64,000 bases of DNA from Porticoccus sp950063125. Lineage in GTDB: Bacteria > Pseudomonadota > Gammaproteobacteria > Pseudomonadales > Porticoccaceae. Below are positions 1 through 8,397 of the stretch, piece by piece. The position numbers and the translations under genes were made by a program. Position 1 is the first letter of the stretch. Each line of letters opens with the position of its first letter. The stretch is taken from NCBI RefSeq assembly GCF_963973895.1, contig NZ_CAXBBF010000004.1, one strand, 5' to 3'. Under the pieces are notes generated by a model. The model was not told the origin of the DNA, made no database searches, and saw only the letters and a list, made by a program, of their open reading frames with translations.

Positions 1-1090
1 GGGTGCACAGCGGCCCCACCACATTCACCGGTGCCAGTTGTTCGCCTGCCACCCGGTTGCCGATACAGACCGGGTAGTTTTTTCTGATCACCTGGCCGAA
101 GTTTCCCGATGCGGCGAGATGATGGTGCAGCCCGCCATTGGTCACAGCATAGGTTTCACCCCGGGATTTTTTCAGGTCGATGACTTCGCAGACGTAGACG
201 CCGGCCTCACCCACCAGATAGCGGCCCAGCTCAACAACAATTTCTGCTTCCGGCAGGTCGGCTCTGTGTCGGGCCAGCAGGGTTGCAAGATTATCCGCCA
301 CAGGGGCGAGGTCGAGTCGTTGTTCACCTGGGAAGTAGGGAATGCCAAAGCCACCACCGATATTCAGCCACTGGACTGGCGACGGGGCGTGATCGGCCAG
401 TTTCAGTGCCAGGGCAAAGGTGTTTGTCTGGGCCTCGATGATGGCGTCCGGTCGCAGATTCTGCGAGCCACTGAAAATGTGGAACCCCTGGAAGGCGAGG
501 TCGAGTTGCCCAAGCCGCTTCAGCACGGCGGGAACCTCTTCAGCATCAATGCCGAACGGTTTTGGGCCGCCGGCCATTTTCATGCCGGAGGTTTTCAGTT
601 CAAAGTCGGGGTTAACCCTCACGGCGACATTGGCCCGGTGCCCGGTCTGGTTGCAGATGGTCGCCAGCCGTTCCATTTCCCCGGCGGATTCAAGATTGAT
701 AATAATGCCCGCCGCTGCCGCCGCTTTCAGTTCGGCATCGCTTTTGCCCGGTCCGGCAAAGCTGATATTGCGTGGGCTGGTACCCGTATCCAGTGCCACG
801 CGAAGCTCCTTCAGGGACGCTACATCAAGTCCGTCAGTCAGCCCCGCCAGGTGTTGAACAACGGCGGGCATCGGGTTGGATTTGATGGCGTAGTGTAAAT
901 GAATATCTTCAGGAAACTGCGCTCTCAGAGCGGCTACCCGATCTGTCATGAGCTGTCGGTCGTAGGCATAAAACGGTGTTTGCCCCACCCGCTCGGCAAG
1001 TCTGTCCACAGCTACCTGACCCACCTGAAGGCAGTTGTCTATCACCTTGAACTGGTTCATCGATACATGTTCCGGTAATGCTTTTTTCAC
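1..1090 (-). CDS. PLP-dependent decarboxylase, exosortase A system-associated (C-terminus cut by window edge)
   Basis: Fold-type III PLP decarboxylase of the ornithine/diaminopimelate decarboxylase family, in the branch found with exosortase A loci; the substrate is unknown. About 363 codons are visible. HYAIKSNP (about residues 66-73) holds the Schiff-base lysine K70, GGGFGIP is the glycine-rich phosphate loop, and VGPLCT at the window edge is the C-terminal active-site motif, so only a few dozen residues are missing. The chosen GTG start at 1090 overlaps the ligase stop by four bases (GTGA), a sign of translational coupling; an ATG at 1060 (MNQFKVID) is the alternative. It is read after the acyl-CoA ligase, a pairing known for exosortase A loci. 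The pair may make a small building block for the exopolysaccharide or its anchor (inference). Confidence 0.9.
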   Translation of the reverse strand, partial: MKKALPEHVSMNQFKVIDNCLQVGQVAVDRLAERVGQTPFYAYDRQLMTDRVAALRAQFPEDIHLHYAIKSNPMPAVVQHLAGLTDGLDVASLKELRVALDTGTSPRNISFAGPGKSDAELKAAAAAGIIINLESAGEMERLATICNQTGHRANVAVRVNPDFELKTSGMKMAGGPKPFGIDAEEVPAVLKRLGQLDLAFQGFHIFSGSQNLRPDAIIEAQTNTFALALKLADHAPSPVQWLNIGGGFGIPYFPGEQRLDLAPVADNLATLLARHRADLPEAEIVVELGRYLVGEAGVYVCEVIDLKKSRGETYAVTNGGLHHHLAASGNFGQVIRKNYPVCIGNRVAGEQLAPVNVVGPLCT

Positions 1091-2676
1091 GCCTGAAGCT
1101 CCTTGAAAAGGTCGCGGTATTCAGTGGCAAGCTGCTTTCGGTCTATTTTGCCATTTTGATTGTGAGGCATTTCCCCGAGGATAACGATTTGTTGGGGCAC
1201 CATAAAATTGGGCAGTTCCTTTTTGCAGTGCTGGAGGACTTCTGATGCCGTTACTGTGCCATGTGTTGTTATCACCAGCAAAATGGCCTGCCCCAGCATT
1301 GGATGAGGCAGTCCGAGTGCTGCGGCCTGACTGATACCCTTAAGGTTGTAGACGACCTCTTCGACTTCGGAGGGGCTTACCCGATAACCGGAGGTTTTGA
1401 TCATTTCATCCAGTCGGCTGATGAAATACAGATAACCCTCCTCGTCCCTGCGCACCTGATCTCCCGACCATACGGCGATTTCGGGCAGAGGGATGCCGTT
1501 GGGTTGGCCGGGACTTGGCTTGAAGCGCTCAGCGGTTTTCTGCGGGTCGTTCCAATAGCCCATGGCCACCAGTGAACCGCGGTGGACCAGTTCGCCCGGT
1601 TCCCCTGCGTTGCAGGGCGTGCCGTCCGGGCGCACCACCAGGACCTCGGCGTTGGGAATCGCTTTGCCAATCGAGTCAGGGCGTTGATCGATTTGCTCCG
1701 GTGGCAGGAAAGTGGACCGGAATGCTTCGGTGAGCCCATACATCAAAAAAACCTTTGTATCGGGCAGGAAGGCTCTTAACCTGTTGGTGGTGGCCCCCGG
1801 CATGGCACCGCCGCTATTGGTTATATAGCGCAGTGAACGAGCAGTTTCCTCGGGCCATTCCAACTGTGCCAGCTGGTTCCACAGTGGCGGGACAGCGGCC
1901 AGTCCGGTGATTTCGTAGCGCTGAATACTGCGAATAATATCCCGGGGCAACAGGTAGTCCATCAGGGCCACCGAGGCGCCCACCGAGAAGGCGGTGGTGA
2001 GTTGGCTGAGCCCATAGTCGAAGCTGAAGGGCAGGGCCGCCAGTAACCGGTCATCCGCATGATTGTTCAAATAGGTTGCAACGCTTCTGGCGCCGGTGAC
2101 CATATTTTTGTGGGAGAGGACAACGCCTTTCGGGTTGCCGGTGCTGCCCGAGGTATAGAGGATGGATACCATATCGCTGTCGATATGGGGGTGAGGCGAC
2201 TGACTGCGCTGACTGCTGAGGAAGCTGTCCCAGCCGAGCCGGTCGTAATGTGTAGCCGCTGCTGTAGGGGGGCGGGGTTTGTCATCGATAATGACTACAG
2301 TCCGCAGATCGGGGCACTCCTCCAGTACTGCGGCCAATTGCTCCAGTCGTTGTGCGGAGGTAATCAGTATCCGGACATTGCAGTCGCGCAGGATATAGGC
2401 CACCTGGTTTGCCTTGAGCAGGGGGTTGACCGGGACAAACACCCCTCCGGCGTGGGCAGCACCAAACAGACCGAAGACATTTTCCGGAACTTTTGGCAGA
2501 TAGGTTGCGACCCGCTCGCCGCGATTCAGGCCTGCACATAGCAGGCCGCACGAAACGGCATCGATTTGCTGTTGCAGCTCACGGTAACTGAATTGACGAT
2601 CCTTGAAATACAGCGCCATCGCATCAGGTGTTCGTAGGGACTGATGACTGATGAGTTGGTGAAGGAGGTCTGACAT
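1087..2676 (-). CDS. Acyl-CoA ligase (AMP-forming), exosortase A system-associated
   Basis: ANL-superfamily adenylate-forming enzyme that activates a carboxylate as acyl-AMP and then usually the CoA thioester. It has 529 aa from the ATG at 2676 (MSDLLHQL), normal for the family. The open frame runs 42 codons further upstream, but that stretch is not family-like. Visible motifs are the AMP-binding P-loop YTSGSTGNPKGVV, the LMYGLTEAF adenine-binding motif, the SGDQVRRDEEGYLYF hinge region and a C-terminal NGKIDRKQL with the catalytic lysine. It is the first gene of a two-gene unit with the PLP decarboxylase. The true substrate cannot be read from sequence; the family is named from its restriction to exosortase A genomes. 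Confidence 0.9.
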   Translation of the reverse strand: MSDLLHQLISHQSLRTPDAMALYFKDRQFSYRELQQQIDAVSCGLLCAGLNRGERVATYLPKVPENVFGLFGAAHAGGVFVPVNPLLKANQVAYILRDCNVRILITSAQRLEQLAAVLEECPDLRTVVIIDDKPRPPTAAATHYDRLGWDSFLSSQRSQSPHPHIDSDMVSILYTSGSTGNPKGVVLSHKNMVTGARSVATYLNNHADDRLLAALPFSFDYGLSQLTTAFSVGASVALMDYLLPRDIIRSIQRYEITGLAAVPPLWNQLAQLEWPEETARSLRYITNSGGAMPGATTNRLRAFLPDTKVFLMYGLTEAFRSTFLPPEQIDQRPDSIGKAIPNAEVLVVRPDGTPCNAGEPGELVHRGSLVAMGYWNDPQKTAERFKPSPGQPNGIPLPEIAVWSGDQVRRDEEGYLYFISRLDEMIKTSGYRVSPSEVEEVVYNLKGISQAAALGLPHPMLGQAILLVITTHGTVTASEVLQHCKKELPNFMVPQQIVILGEMPHNQNGKIDRKQLATEYRDLFKELQA

Positions 2677-2800
2677 GGTGGGCGCGATCCGTTCGTTGAG
2701 TTGTCCCGGTTTATCGGACGATGCCGGATTATAGCGATTTTTATCAAATGCACGTAACCTGTGGCCAAAGTTCAACGCGGACGGTCGGGGATTCCAGCTC

Positions 2801-3589
2801 ATGAGGTTATTGGTACGTTACCTGCTTTTGCTGTGCGGTTTATCGCTGATGCCGGTCGGTCAGGTTGTGGCCGGGCTGCCGGATACCATCGACAAGATCA
2901 GGGGCGGGGTGGTCGGCATCGGCACGGTCTTCCCGAACAAGGGGCCGGATGGTCGGGGGCAACTGCCGACTTTTCGGGGTACCGGCTTTGTGGTGGGTAA
3001 CGGCCGACAGGTGGTGACCAATTTCCATGTCATCCAGAAACCGCTCGATAATGAAAAAAAAGAGTTGCTGGCGGTGTTTAGCGGTGAGGGGAAAGCTTCC
3101 CGTGTCTACCCGGCGACCCTGGTCCGAACAGATGAAGCCCACGACCTCGCGCTGCTGGAGATTGCCGGCCCCGCTCTTCCACCATTGGTGGTGGAGAGTT
3201 CACGCACCCTCCGGGAGGGTGAAGATATTGCCTTTACCGGGTTCCCGATTGGGCTGGTGTTGGGGTTGCAGCCGGTCACGCATCGGGGGATTGTGTCTGC
3301 AGTGACGCCTATCGTGATGCCTGCCATGTCCTCTGCCACGCTGACGGCTGCACAAATCAAACGTGCCCGCCAGCCTTTTGAGGTTTATCAGCTTGATGCG
3401 ACAGCCTACCCCGGCAGCAGCGGCAGCCCGGTTTACGATGTCGAGACCGGCAGGGTCGTTGCCGTGATCAATAGTGTGTTTGTCAAAGAATCCAAAGAAG
3501 CCATGCTGCACAATCCCTCTGCCATCAGTTATGCCATCCCCTCGGCGTATGTCAATGCATTGCTTGAGGCTGCTGCGGCTGCCCAATGA
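2801..3589 (+). CDS. Secreted trypsin-like serine protease, no PDZ domain
   Basis: A 262-aa protein with an N-terminal hydrophobic signal segment (residues 1-24, ending VVAG) followed by one chymotrypsin-fold protease domain. The triad is visible as H76 in TNFHVI, D115 in AHDLALLE and S207 in YPGSSGSP. Unlike DegP/DegS there is no PDZ domain, so it is a stand-alone periplasmic or exported endopeptidase. It is divergent from the acyl-CoA ligase (124 bp between starts) and lies 27 bp before the polymerase gene, so it is probably co-transcribed with the polysaccharide genes. A role in trimming exported PEP-CTERM or EPS proteins is possible but purely inferred. The ATG at 2801 has only a weak GGGGA upstream. 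Confidence 0.85.
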   Translation: MRLLVRYLLLLCGLSLMPVGQVVAGLPDTIDKIRGGVVGIGTVFPNKGPDGRGQLPTFRGTGFVVGNGRQVVTNFHVIQKPLDNEKKELLAVFSGEGKASRVYPATLVRTDEAHDLALLEIAGPALPPLVVESSRTLREGEDIAFTGFPIGLVLGLQPVTHRGIVSAVTPIVMPAMSSATLTAAQIKRARQPFEVYQLDATAYPGSSGSPVYDVETGRVVAVINSVFVKESKEAMLHNPSAISYAIPSAYVNALLEAAAAAQ

Positions 3590-3616
3590 TCGACAGTATT
3601 TAAATGGAACGCTGAG

Positions 3617-5920
3617 ATGCCCTCTGACCGGACAATAAAAAATACGGGGCCAAATCCCGCCCTCAATATCTTTGGCAAACTGGCAGGCTTGGCATTATTG
3701 CTACTGGCACTGCATCCGTTTCTGTCTTTCCCCCTGGTGGGGAACATATCGATTGCCGTCGCTCTGGTTTACCTGGTGCTGCTGTTTTTTGTCCCACGCC
3801 TCTGGTTGCTGGTGCTGCCGGTTGCGACGGTCAGCCTGGACCTTGCCACTTATACGGGCAGGTTTCTGTTTAATGAATTGGATCTGTTGATGCTGACGAC
3901 AATAGCGTTCGCACTATTGTCCGGACGTTTTGATCTGCGCCTGGCCCATCGCAAGGGTGCTTTGCTGCTGATCGCAGCCTATTGTGCGGTTGTGCTGGCC
4001 GGTTTTTCCGCCTGGGGTGTCTTCCTGTTCCCGCCCGTGAGCACTACCGGTAACCCGTATTATTTGCCGGAATATGGCTACAAACTGATCAGGGGCATGC
4101 TCTGGGCGCTACTGTTGACACCCCTCTGGCTCAATGTCTTCAGTCGTGCCCGCCACCGGACTGTTAACTGGCTGGTGACAGGGTTCTGTACGGCAGCGTT
4201 GGTGTTGGGGGTGATCGTGCTCTGGGAGCGGGGCACGCTCGGTGTGCTGTTGTCCTGGAGTGCCTGGTATCACGTGGTTAATTCGCTGCTTGATCTGGCA
4301 TCGGCCTATCGCACCACCGGCATTTTTTCTGATATGCACACCGGTGGTGAGGTGATTGACGGCATTGTGCTATTGCTTTTGCCGGTGACCCTGTACGGGA
4401 TTTTTCATGGCTCCGGACGGGTGGTGAAAATCTATGCGCTGGTGGCATTTTGCGCACTGGCCTATTGCGCCACGGTGGGATTTACCCGCGCAACCTATGT
4501 GAGTTTCTTTGTTGGCTGTGTTGCCTATGCGGTGCTCTCCATGGTGTGCCGCTGGCGCGCGGGAATCAGACAGAGTGGCTTCCCTTCTCTGTTGATCAGC
4601 GTCACGTTGATGGTAGGGATACTGGCAGCCTGGCTGTCATTTTCACGCGGTGGCAGCTATGCCCTTGCCGCCTTTGCCGGACTGGCTATTTTTGCGTTGG
4701 TCGGTGGCTGGTTGGCGCAGCGACACAGAGCGCTGGGGGTCGTTTGCTGGGTGCTTGCCGGCAGTCTTTTTCTGTTTGTCGCCGTCAGTGCACATTTTGA
4801 CAGCCGCTGGGTGGACCGTTCAGCCGAGCACGCATTGACCATTGGTCTGGCACAATTGCTATTTTATGTGCTGGCAATTGTTCTGTTTGTCCGGCTCCGG
4901 ACGCAGTCATACTTCAATCAGTTTCTGGCGGTAGTGCTGTTGGTGATGTTGCCGGGTGTTTTTGCGGTGGCACTGGGTGGGTATAAATTCAACGAGCGTA
5001 TGGACACGGTGGCCAGCGACCTGGACTCCCGGTTGGGTCATTGGCAAAACGTTGTGGATGCGGGTTCCGGTAGTTGGCGAGCGAGGTTGTTGGGGAACGG
5101 GGTTGGCTCATTCCCGGCGGACTATGCCTACCGCTTTCCCGAAAAGGTGAGTGCTGTCGGCAGCTTTTCCATCGAGAGCGACGATGGTAATGCGTATCTT
5201 CGGCTTGGACCCGGTGAAGATCTCGCCTTTGGTCAGCGAATTCCCATTCGGTCGGACACTGAATACACTGTGCAGCTCCGGGTCAGGGCGCCGGATAAAG
5301 CACGCCTCGCGGTGTTTATCTGTGAGAGAAACCTGATTTTTGCCAGTAATTTTCGGGCAAACTGCCACGCGTCTTCCATACGCTTTGAGGACACGGGCAA
5401 TCATTTCACAACGGTGTCGACCACCCTGGATTCAGCCAATGTGGGGAAGCGGTCACGGCTCGCACGCTGGCCTACGACCCTCTACCTGAAAAACTTTTCC
5501 AGGGACACAGTAGTTGAACTGGACGACGTGACATTTGGTTCCGGTAATGAAAATTTGCTCATCAACGGTGGTTTTGCCGAAGGACTTGATCACTGGTTTT
5601 TCTACAATGATTTTGCGCATTTGCCCTGGCATATCAAAAATATTTACGTGCAGTCCTGGTATGACAATGGTTGGATCGGGTTGGGGCTGTTTTTGCTGCT
5701 CTGCCTCATTGCGGCACTGGTGCCATGCCTGCCACAGAATACATTGCCACTGTATGTCGCATTTTCTGTGGGTGTTATCGCAATCGCGGTCTTTGGTTTG
5801 TTCGGTTCGCCACTGGACTCCGCCAGAGTGAGCTGGATTTTCTATCTGTATATTTTTGCCAGCCTGTTGAGACCAGCAGAAAGCGGTGATGTCGGCCAGC
5901 CAGACGAGGCACGCCTATGA
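3617..5920 (+). CDS. O-antigen ligase/Wzy-type membrane polymerase with inserted carbohydrate-binding-like domain
   Basis: A 767-aa inner-membrane protein with about ten or more hydrophobic segments in residues 20-455 and two more near 685-750. The motif NIYVQSWYDNGWIGLG (about 675-690) matches the Wzy_C/O-antigen ligase signature, usually of the form HNxYLxxLxExGxxG, which marks the large periplasmic loop. Between GNGVGSFPADY (about 495) and that motif lies an extra non-hydrophobic stretch of about 150 residues. It ends in LLINGGFAEGLDHWFF, typical of a CBM4/9-like beta sandwich. The protein probably transfers or polymerises an undecaprenyl-linked glycan on the periplasmic face. The next gene (phosphatase) starts inside its stop codon (ATGA). 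Family assignment is good; the substrate is unknown. Confidence 0.82.
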   Translation: MPSDRTIKNTGPNPALNIFGKLAGLALLLLALHPFLSFPLVGNISIAVALVYLVLLFFVPRLWLLVLPVATVSLDLATYTGRFLFNELDLLMLTTIAFALLSGRFDLRLAHRKGALLLIAAYCAVVLAGFSAWGVFLFPPVSTTGNPYYLPEYGYKLIRGMLWALLLTPLWLNVFSRARHRTVNWLVTGFCTAALVLGVIVLWERGTLGVLLSWSAWYHVVNSLLDLASAYRTTGIFSDMHTGGEVIDGIVLLLLPVTLYGIFHGSGRVVKIYALVAFCALAYCATVGFTRATYVSFFVGCVAYAVLSMVCRWRAGIRQSGFPSLLISVTLMVGILAAWLSFSRGGSYALAAFAGLAIFALVGGWLAQRHRALGVVCWVLAGSLFLFVAVSAHFDSRWVDRSAEHALTIGLAQLLFYVLAIVLFVRLRTQSYFNQFLAVVLLVMLPGVFAVALGGYKFNERMDTVASDLDSRLGHWQNVVDAGSGSWRARLLGNGVGSFPADYAYRFPEKVSAVGSFSIESDDGNAYLRLGPGEDLAFGQRIPIRSDTEYTVQLRVRAPDKARLAVFICERNLIFASNFRANCHASSIRFEDTGNHFTTVSTTLDSANVGKRSRLARWPTTLYLKNFSRDTVVELDDVTFGSGNENLLINGGFAEGLDHWFFYNDFAHLPWHIKNIYVQSWYDNGWIGLGLFLLLCLIAALVPCLPQNTLPLYVAFSVGVIAIAVFGLFGSPLDSARVSWIFYLYIFASLLRPAESGDVGQPDEARL

Positions 5921-6399
5921 GGGGGGTGGCCATATTGATGGTGTGTCGACATAACATTTGTCGCTCACCTCTGGCGGAAGGAATTTTGGTGCATGCACTT
6001 AAGGCCCATGGCATGCAGCGCATGGTCAAGGTGGATTCTGCCGGGACTCACGTCAGTATGGCCGGCCAGAGAACTGACGAGCGGGCCAAAAAGGTAGCCC
6101 GTATGTTTGGCATTAAACTGAAACGGGGCCGTTCCAGGCAGGTGGTTGCCAGGGATTTTGAAAAATTTGATTACATTCTGGCGATGGATCAGGACAATTA
6201 TCGGGACCTGCTGCAGGTGTGCCCTGATGAGTTCGTGTACAAACTGGCGTTGATTCGCTCTTTTTGCCCGGAGACTGAGCAACCGGAAATCCCCGACCCT
6301 TTTTACGGCAGCGTCAAGGGGTTTGAAAATACCTACCAGCTGCTGGACTCGGCAGTAACTGGCTTGATCGATGAACTTCGCCGGAATGTCCTTCGTTAG
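5917..6399 (+). CDS. Low-molecular-weight protein-tyrosine phosphatase (Wzb-like)
   Basis: A 160-aa cytoplasmic phosphatase. The P-loop C-x5-R-S is present as C10-RHNIC-R16-S17, and the general-acid loop as IPDPF near residue 127. Members encoded with polysaccharide polymerases usually dephosphorylate the tyrosine kinase (Wzc/Etk type) that controls chain length and export. No such kinase is in this window, so it probably lies elsewhere in the EPS locus. The ATG overlaps the polymerase stop by four bases, so translation is coupled. The length and both catalytic loops are complete, so it should be active. Confidence 0.92.
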   Translation: MRGVAILMVCRHNICRSPLAEGILVHALKAHGMQRMVKVDSAGTHVSMAGQRTDERAKKVARMFGIKLKRGRSRQVVARDFEKFDYILAMDQDNYRDLLQVCPDEFVYKLALIRSFCPETEQPEIPDPFYGSVKGFENTYQLLDSAVTGLIDELRRNVLR

Positions 6400-6422
6400 G
6401 TGGAGCCGTTAACAGAGGTTGT

Positions 6423-6441
6423 CTTTCCTGGGCCCGGAAAG
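6423..6441. repeat. 19-nt palindrome upstream of the acyltransferase
   Basis: Arms CTTTCC and GGAAAG flank a GC-rich centre, and one base is shared with the CRP-like site that follows. There is no T-run, so it is not a typical terminator of the phosphatase gene on its own. It could be a regulator site or an RNA hairpin. Confidence 0.4.
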
Positions 6442-6455
6442 TGATACAGTTCACA
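6440..6455. promoter_or_regulatory. CRP/Vfr-like binding site
   Basis: The sequence AGTGA-TACAGT-TCACA matches the CRP consensus TGTGA-N6-TCACA at nine of ten fixed positions and is fully symmetrical in its inner eight fixed bases. It lies about 205 bp before the acyltransferase start. The core promoter downstream is not clear by eye. A cAMP-receptor-type regulator would be the natural reader (inference). Confidence 0.45.
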
Positions 6456-6658
6456 TAATGGGTGTTAATCTCCGGGGGGGGGTAATCTGTATTTATTGGT
6501 TCTGGCGTATGAGTCATGCTTACTTTGCGGTGATTGGAGAAGCGGGGAGCGGGTTTTCGCTGGAAAGAGCATGTTGTGCTTTACTGTAGTGAGAAAGTAC
6601 CAGTGAGAGCTTGCTGCAGGATGAAGAGCTGATCTGACAAGGGTCACAGGGAAGCATT

Positions 6659-7417
6659 ATGAACGAAAGTATGTTGTCCATAGCCGAGGATTTTCAACGT
6701 TATTTCACCGTTGAATATGCTGCAACTCCCGAGCAGAAAGCGGAAGTGTATAGCATCAGATACCGTGTTTATTGCGAAGAATTCAAATACGAACCGATAG
6801 ACCGCTTCCCCGCCAAAAAGGAATGGGATGCCTTTGATGATATCTCCTTACACTGTCTGATTAGACACAAGGCAACCAACAGGGGTGCGGGCTGTGTGAG
6901 GCTGGTGCCAGCCGGTAATAAAGGCATTTCACACCTCCCGATGGAGGCTTTTTGTGGTGACAACCTGGACAGAAAGCTTCTCGACAGCCTCCATCTCAAT
7001 CGCGAGACGATCTGTGAGGTTTCCAGGCTGGCGGTTGACGGAGCTTTCAGGCGGCGTGCGGGGGAGGGACGAACTCGTTTCGGTGATCTGGATGCAGTTG
7101 ACTGTTCATTTCATGAGCGCCGTACCTTTTCCCTGATTTCGGTGGCCGCATACCTGGCGGCAACTTCTCTTACAGAAATCACTGGAATGACCATGGCATT
7201 TGCCATGATGGAACCCTTTCTGCCCCGTTTGTTGGCGAAGTCGGGAATTGATTTTGAAAAGGTGGGAGGAGAGGTTGATTATCATGGGCTTAGAGCGCCC
7301 TATTTCTCAACGACCGATAAGGCAATTAAAGGAATGCTGCCCAATTTGCGTGGGCTGTATGAAGCGATTTACCCTGTGGTGAATAGCGGTTATCAGGCGT
7401 CAGTTGTGAATCGGTAG
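6659..7417 (+). CDS. PEP-CTERM/exosortase system-associated acyltransferase (FeeM-like)
   Basis: A 252-aa cytoplasmic enzyme of the acyl-homoserine-lactone-synthase/FeeM/GNAT-like fold. The N-terminal part has the hallmark region YSIRYRVYCEEF (about residues 31-42), followed by an acidic stretch with WDAFDD and CEVSRLAVD near residue 119. This is the family recognised only in genomes with exosortase/PEP-CTERM systems. Related FeeM enzymes make N-acyl amino acids from acyl-ACP, so the likely product is a long-chain N-acyl compound. The start has an AGGGA site about eight bases upstream. A ThiF-like gene follows 95 bp later on the same strand, and a convergent nitroreductase comes after it, suggesting a small pathway. 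Confidence 0.88.
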   Translation: MNESMLSIAEDFQRYFTVEYAATPEQKAEVYSIRYRVYCEEFKYEPIDRFPAKKEWDAFDDISLHCLIRHKATNRGAGCVRLVPAGNKGISHLPMEAFCGDNLDRKLLDSLHLNRETICEVSRLAVDGAFRRRAGEGRTRFGDLDAVDCSFHERRTFSLISVAAYLAATSLTEITGMTMAFAMMEPFLPRLLAKSGIDFEKVGGEVDYHGLRAPYFSTTDKAIKGMLPNLRGLYEAIYPVVNSGYQASVVNR

Positions 7418-7512
7418 GCAACAGTTATAGTCAGGTAGTCATTTGTTGCTACGGCTAGGCAGCTGTTGTCAGGGATAAATCAGTAGATTGAGTTTTGGCG
7501 GGGGAGTGAGGT

Positions 7513-8376
7513 TTGGCAGAGACCTTTGATTATCAAACAGCATTTTCACGCAACCTGGGATGGGTGACAGAGGCCGAACAACACCTGTTGTCCGCCAGGC
7601 GAATTGCTATTGCCGGACTGGGTGGTGTAGGCGGCAGCCATCTGCTTTCCCTGGCCAGGCTGGGCATCGGCAGCTTTCATGTGGCTGATATGGATATCTT
7701 CGAGTTGGCTAATTTTAATCGTCAGGTCGGAGCGACCATTCCCAACCTGGGAAGGGCCAAGGTTGAAGTGCTGACAGAGATGGCTACGGCTATCAATCCC
7801 GAGCTCGACATAAAGACCTTTCCTGAGGGTGTGGCTCTCAACAACCTCGACGAGTTTCTGGCCGGTGTCGACCTCTATGTTGATGGGCTGGATTTTTTTG
7901 CTCTGGATATCAGACAGGCAGTATTCGCTGCATGTGCCGACAAGGGGATCCCGGCTATTACAGCGGCACCTCTCGGCATGGGAGTTGCCCTGCTCTGCTT
8001 TATGCCGGGAAAAATGACCTTCGAGCAGTACTTCAGAATGAAGGGATTGTCAGAAAACGAGCAGCTCCTGCATTTTTTGCTGGGGCTGTCACCTGCCATG
8101 TTGCAGTCTGCCTATCTGGTGGATGATAGCAGGGTCGACCTGGCAGCCCACAAAGGCCCGTCAACCAATATGGCCTGCGAACTCTGTGCAGGTGTTGCTG
8201 CCACCCATGTCCTCAAAGTTCTCCTCAAGCGGGGTAAAGTACTGGCAGCTCCTTTTGGGCTTCACTTTGATGCCTATCGCAACTGTATGAAAACAACCTG
8301 GCGACCCTGGGGAAATGCCAACCCGATACAAAAACTTGGTTTATTCATTGCCAGAAAAAGGCTCGGTATCCGGTAA
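7513..8376 (+). CDS. ThiF/E1-like adenylyltransferase
   Basis: A 287-aa member of the E1/MoeB/ThiF superfamily, which adenylates a C-terminal carboxylate. It shows the Rossmann motif GLGGVGG (35-41), the DMD acidic pair (59-61), and NFNRQ (67-71) with the arginine that reaches into the neighbouring subunit. The second half has only one CxxC (C222, C225), so the usual four-cysteine zinc site of MoeB/ThiF is incomplete, and no rhodanese domain is fused. The start is TTG at 7513, set by a strong GGAG/GAGG purine run just upstream; no in-frame ATG fits the conserved N-terminus. It follows the FeeM-like acyltransferase and faces a nitroreductase. No ubiquitin-like partner is visible nearby, so the substrate is unknown. 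Confidence 0.86.
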   Translation: MAETFDYQTAFSRNLGWVTEAEQHLLSARRIAIAGLGGVGGSHLLSLARLGIGSFHVADMDIFELANFNRQVGATIPNLGRAKVEVLTEMATAINPELDIKTFPEGVALNNLDEFLAGVDLYVDGLDFFALDIRQAVFAACADKGIPAITAAPLGMGVALLCFMPGKMTFEQYFRMKGLSENEQLLHFLLGLSPAMLQSAYLVDDSRVDLAAHKGPSTNMACELCAGVAATHVLKVLLKRGKVLAAPFGLHFDAYRNCMKTTWRPWGNANPIQKLGLFIARKRLGIR

Positions 8377-8397
8377 GGATTGCCCGATTTGCCCTAC

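Noticed and set aside
38..898. Long plus-strand open frame of 286 codons at the left edge
   Set aside because: It lies opposite the PLP decarboxylase, whose motifs (HYAIKSNP, GGGFGIP, GPLCT) are clear on the minus strand. The plus frame shows no family features.
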